The notes under the pieces were generated by a model. It was not told the DNA's origin, did not search any database, and saw only the letters and a list, made by a program, of their open reading frames with translations. Both the position numbers and the translations under genes were made by a program. A stretch of 42,920 bases of DNA from Cytidiella melzeri (Eukaryota > Basidiomycota > Agaricomycetes > Polyporales > Irpicaceae), in assembly GCA_022592445.1 (NCBI GenBank), contig JABYQR010000368.1, positions 1-42,920 on the forward strand, written 5' to 3'. This document shows, in pieces, positions 41,633 to 42,920 of the stretch (within the stretch, counting starts at the first letter, position 1; the number at the start of each line of letters is the position of its first letter).

Positions 41633-42919
41633 CTAGGCGTCGAGTGCGCCCGCCGGCTCTTCTTCGTCCTCTGCCGCGTGTGTGTCGCCCAGCGGCTCGT
41701 CTTCATCGTCGTCGCCTTGCGACCGCGACGCCTCCATCTCCTTGAGCCGTTCTAAAGTGATCTCGGCGAAGCCGTCTGGTAAGGGAATTTCAGCGCGCGC
41801 GAGATACGGAATGACTCTAAAGGCTGCCACTGGCCGGTCCAACACCGCTCCGTCCAATTCGCAGAGAACGTAAGCTCCTCCTCGATTTCTGGCGACCACG
41901 ATTAGCGGCCCGAGATACCGCGCGCGCATCTTGCGGTTCAACGCCTTCTCGATCGCTGTGTTGCGGATCAGTACGAGCGATCCTCTCTTGAAGTCGAAGT
42001 CGCGGATGGTATGCATGTGTTCGACCTCGAACCGTTGCGCCGCCTTAGTGCGCGACTCCATAACCTTGTCTCGTAGCGCGACCAGATGCTCCCTACGCTT
42101 TTGTAGCGCGATCGCTCGCCGACTGATAAGGTCTTCGGTAGACAACACAGAGTCCGGCGCCGGCTGTAGGTAGGTTGCTTCTACGATGTCGAGCGGAATT
42201 ATTGGATGCGTGCCAGTGACTGCAAAGTAGGGGGAACAGCCCATCCGTTTGCGTGTTGTGATTCGCTCCGACCAGAACACCGATGCCGCGACCTGTGACC
42301 ACCGACCCGCGTCCCCATCCGCCGCCTTATAGAGTGCCTGGCGAACATCGTAGTGAGCTCGCTCGACCTGTCCGTTCGCTCGCGAGTTGTAGCCGCTGAT
42401 TCGGATGTGATGAATATGGTAACGCTTGCCCAGGTATTCGATCGCGTTGACGAACGCGCCTCCGTTGTCCGAGACTATTTCCGACAGCGCGCCCCAGCGA
42501 CAGAGAATGTCGGTGAAAATCCAATCGCCTAGCGTTTTCCCAGTCTCGGAGCGAAGGGCGCGGAACTCCGGCCAATGCGTGATTGAACAGCGCCCTTGTA
42601 CCACGTACTTGAAGCCCCCAGACGCTGGCAGGTGCATAGTGTCCATGTATACTTTCGCGAAGAGCGGCGCCGGTTGTTGGACCGTCGGAGGAAGCAGAAT
42701 CTGCCGCTTCTGTCGCGTCTGGCAGATATGACAAGTCCGGATGTACCACGCGATATCCGCTAAATGAAACGGCCACCAAAAACGCTCTGACACCATCGCG
42801 GCCGTCGCGAACACTCCTCGATGAGCGGCGCCGTCGTGGCAGTCGCGAAGTACTTTCATGCGGTCGGCTGGCCATACGACTAGCTTATGCGCTCCCGTGG
42901 CATCCCGTCGGAAGAGCCG
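41633..42919 (-). CDS. Ty3/Gypsy pol, integrase region (partial)
   Basis: The C-terminal integrase of a Gypsy polyprotein; it inserts the element cDNA into the genome. The frame is open from the window edge (RLFRRDATGAHKLVVWPADR) to TAG at 41633. An HHCC zinc finger is seen (CHDGAAH, then CHICQTRQ). The catalytic core has DTMHLP (Asp), IVSDNGGAF (Asp) and ANGQVERAHYDVRQAL (Glu), so the DDE triad is complete. RITTRKRMGCSPYFAVTGTHP and the GPL/F-type module RARYLGPLIVVARNRGGAYV follow, and the C-terminus is acidic (DDDEDEPLGD). About 428 codons are visible without a lesion. Protease, RT and RNase H should lie beyond 42920. Confidence 0.93.
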   Translation of the reverse strand, partial: RLFRRDATGAHKLVVWPADRMKVLRDCHDGAAHRGVFATAAMVSERFWWPFHLADIAWYIRTCHICQTRQKRQILLPPTVQQPAPLFAKVYMDTMHLPASGGFKYVVQGRCSITHWPEFRALRSETGKTLGDWIFTDILCRWGALSEIVSDNGGAFVNAIEYLGKRYHIHHIRISGYNSRANGQVERAHYDVRQALYKAADGDAGRWSQVAASVFWSERITTRKRMGCSPYFAVTGTHPIIPLDIVEATYLQPAPDSVLSTEDLISRRAIALQKRREHLVALRDKVMESRTKAAQRFEVEHMHTIRDFDFKRGSLVLIRNTAIEKALNRKMRARYLGPLIVVARNRGGAYVLCELDGAVLDRPVAAFRVIPYLARAEIPLPDGFAEITLERLKEMEASRSQGDDDEDEPLGDTHAAEDEEEPAGALDA

Positions 42920-42920
42920 T

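Noticed and set aside
41633..42919. Spumavirus or retroviral envelope-bearing element
   Set aside because: Nothing envelope-like; the integrase and its setting are those of a fungal Ty3/Gypsy element.

Overview
The window reads as a piece of a filamentous basidiomycete (Agaricomycete-type) nuclear genome. Host genes are split by many short GT..AG introns, mostly 47-66 nt, and the repeat content (Ty1/Copia and Ty3/Gypsy LTR elements, a PIF/Harbinger element, a Plavaka/CACTA-like transposase, a short RecQ-like helicase) is typical of that class. I cannot name the species. Exon models were built by hand from reading frame, splice consensus and remembered family motifs; no database was searched.

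Layout. (1) 1-936: 3' end of a broken Copia retrotransposon on the + strand with a probable 3' LTR. (2) 1269-17823: a gene-dense host block. It holds RNase H2 catalytic subunit (+, 5 exons), SART1/Snu66 splicing factor (-, 10 exons), a cytosolic GH13 alpha-amylase (+, 19 exons including a 4-nt microexon), an MFS sugar transporter (-, 15 exons) convergent with the amylase, a Sqt1/AAMP-type WD40 protein (+, 4 exons) and an unrecognised 370-aa protein (-, 7 exons). (3) 17998-24019: a large frameshifted Plavaka/CACTA-like transposase gene (-) and a divergent unrecognised 218-aa gene (+). (4) 24020-31628: an AT-rich, CpG-poor repeat graveyard with a Copia RNase H scrap, LTR-like modules, minisatellites and a decayed LTR of the Gypsy family seen again at the right end. 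(5) 31629-35133: a complete PIF/Harbinger element with 30-bp TIRs, TAA target duplications, a Myb/SANT-like gene (+) and a HARBI1-like transposase (-). A 581-bp solo LTR with its own 5-bp duplication sits inside a transposase intron. (6) 36013-37502: a RecQ-like helicase pseudogene (+). (7) 37492-42920: the 3' part of a Gypsy element on the - strand, comprising a 1.86-kb LTR, polypurine tract, an opposite-strand accessory gene with a Zn2Cys6-like cluster, a second copy of the polypurine tract, and the pol integrase running off the window.

How the parts relate. The amylase and transporter form a plausible glucan/sugar-use pair. SART1, RNase H2A and Sqt1 are ordinary housekeeping genes (tri-snRNP, ribonucleotide removal, 60S assembly). 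The right half is a record of nested insertions: an LTR inside a Harbinger intron, and a Gypsy LTR that cuts and terminates a helicase gene. The observation I think most deserves follow-up is the opposite-strand zinc-cluster gene carried by the Gypsy element between two copies of its polypurine tract, followed by a second ORF lying inside the LTR itself.
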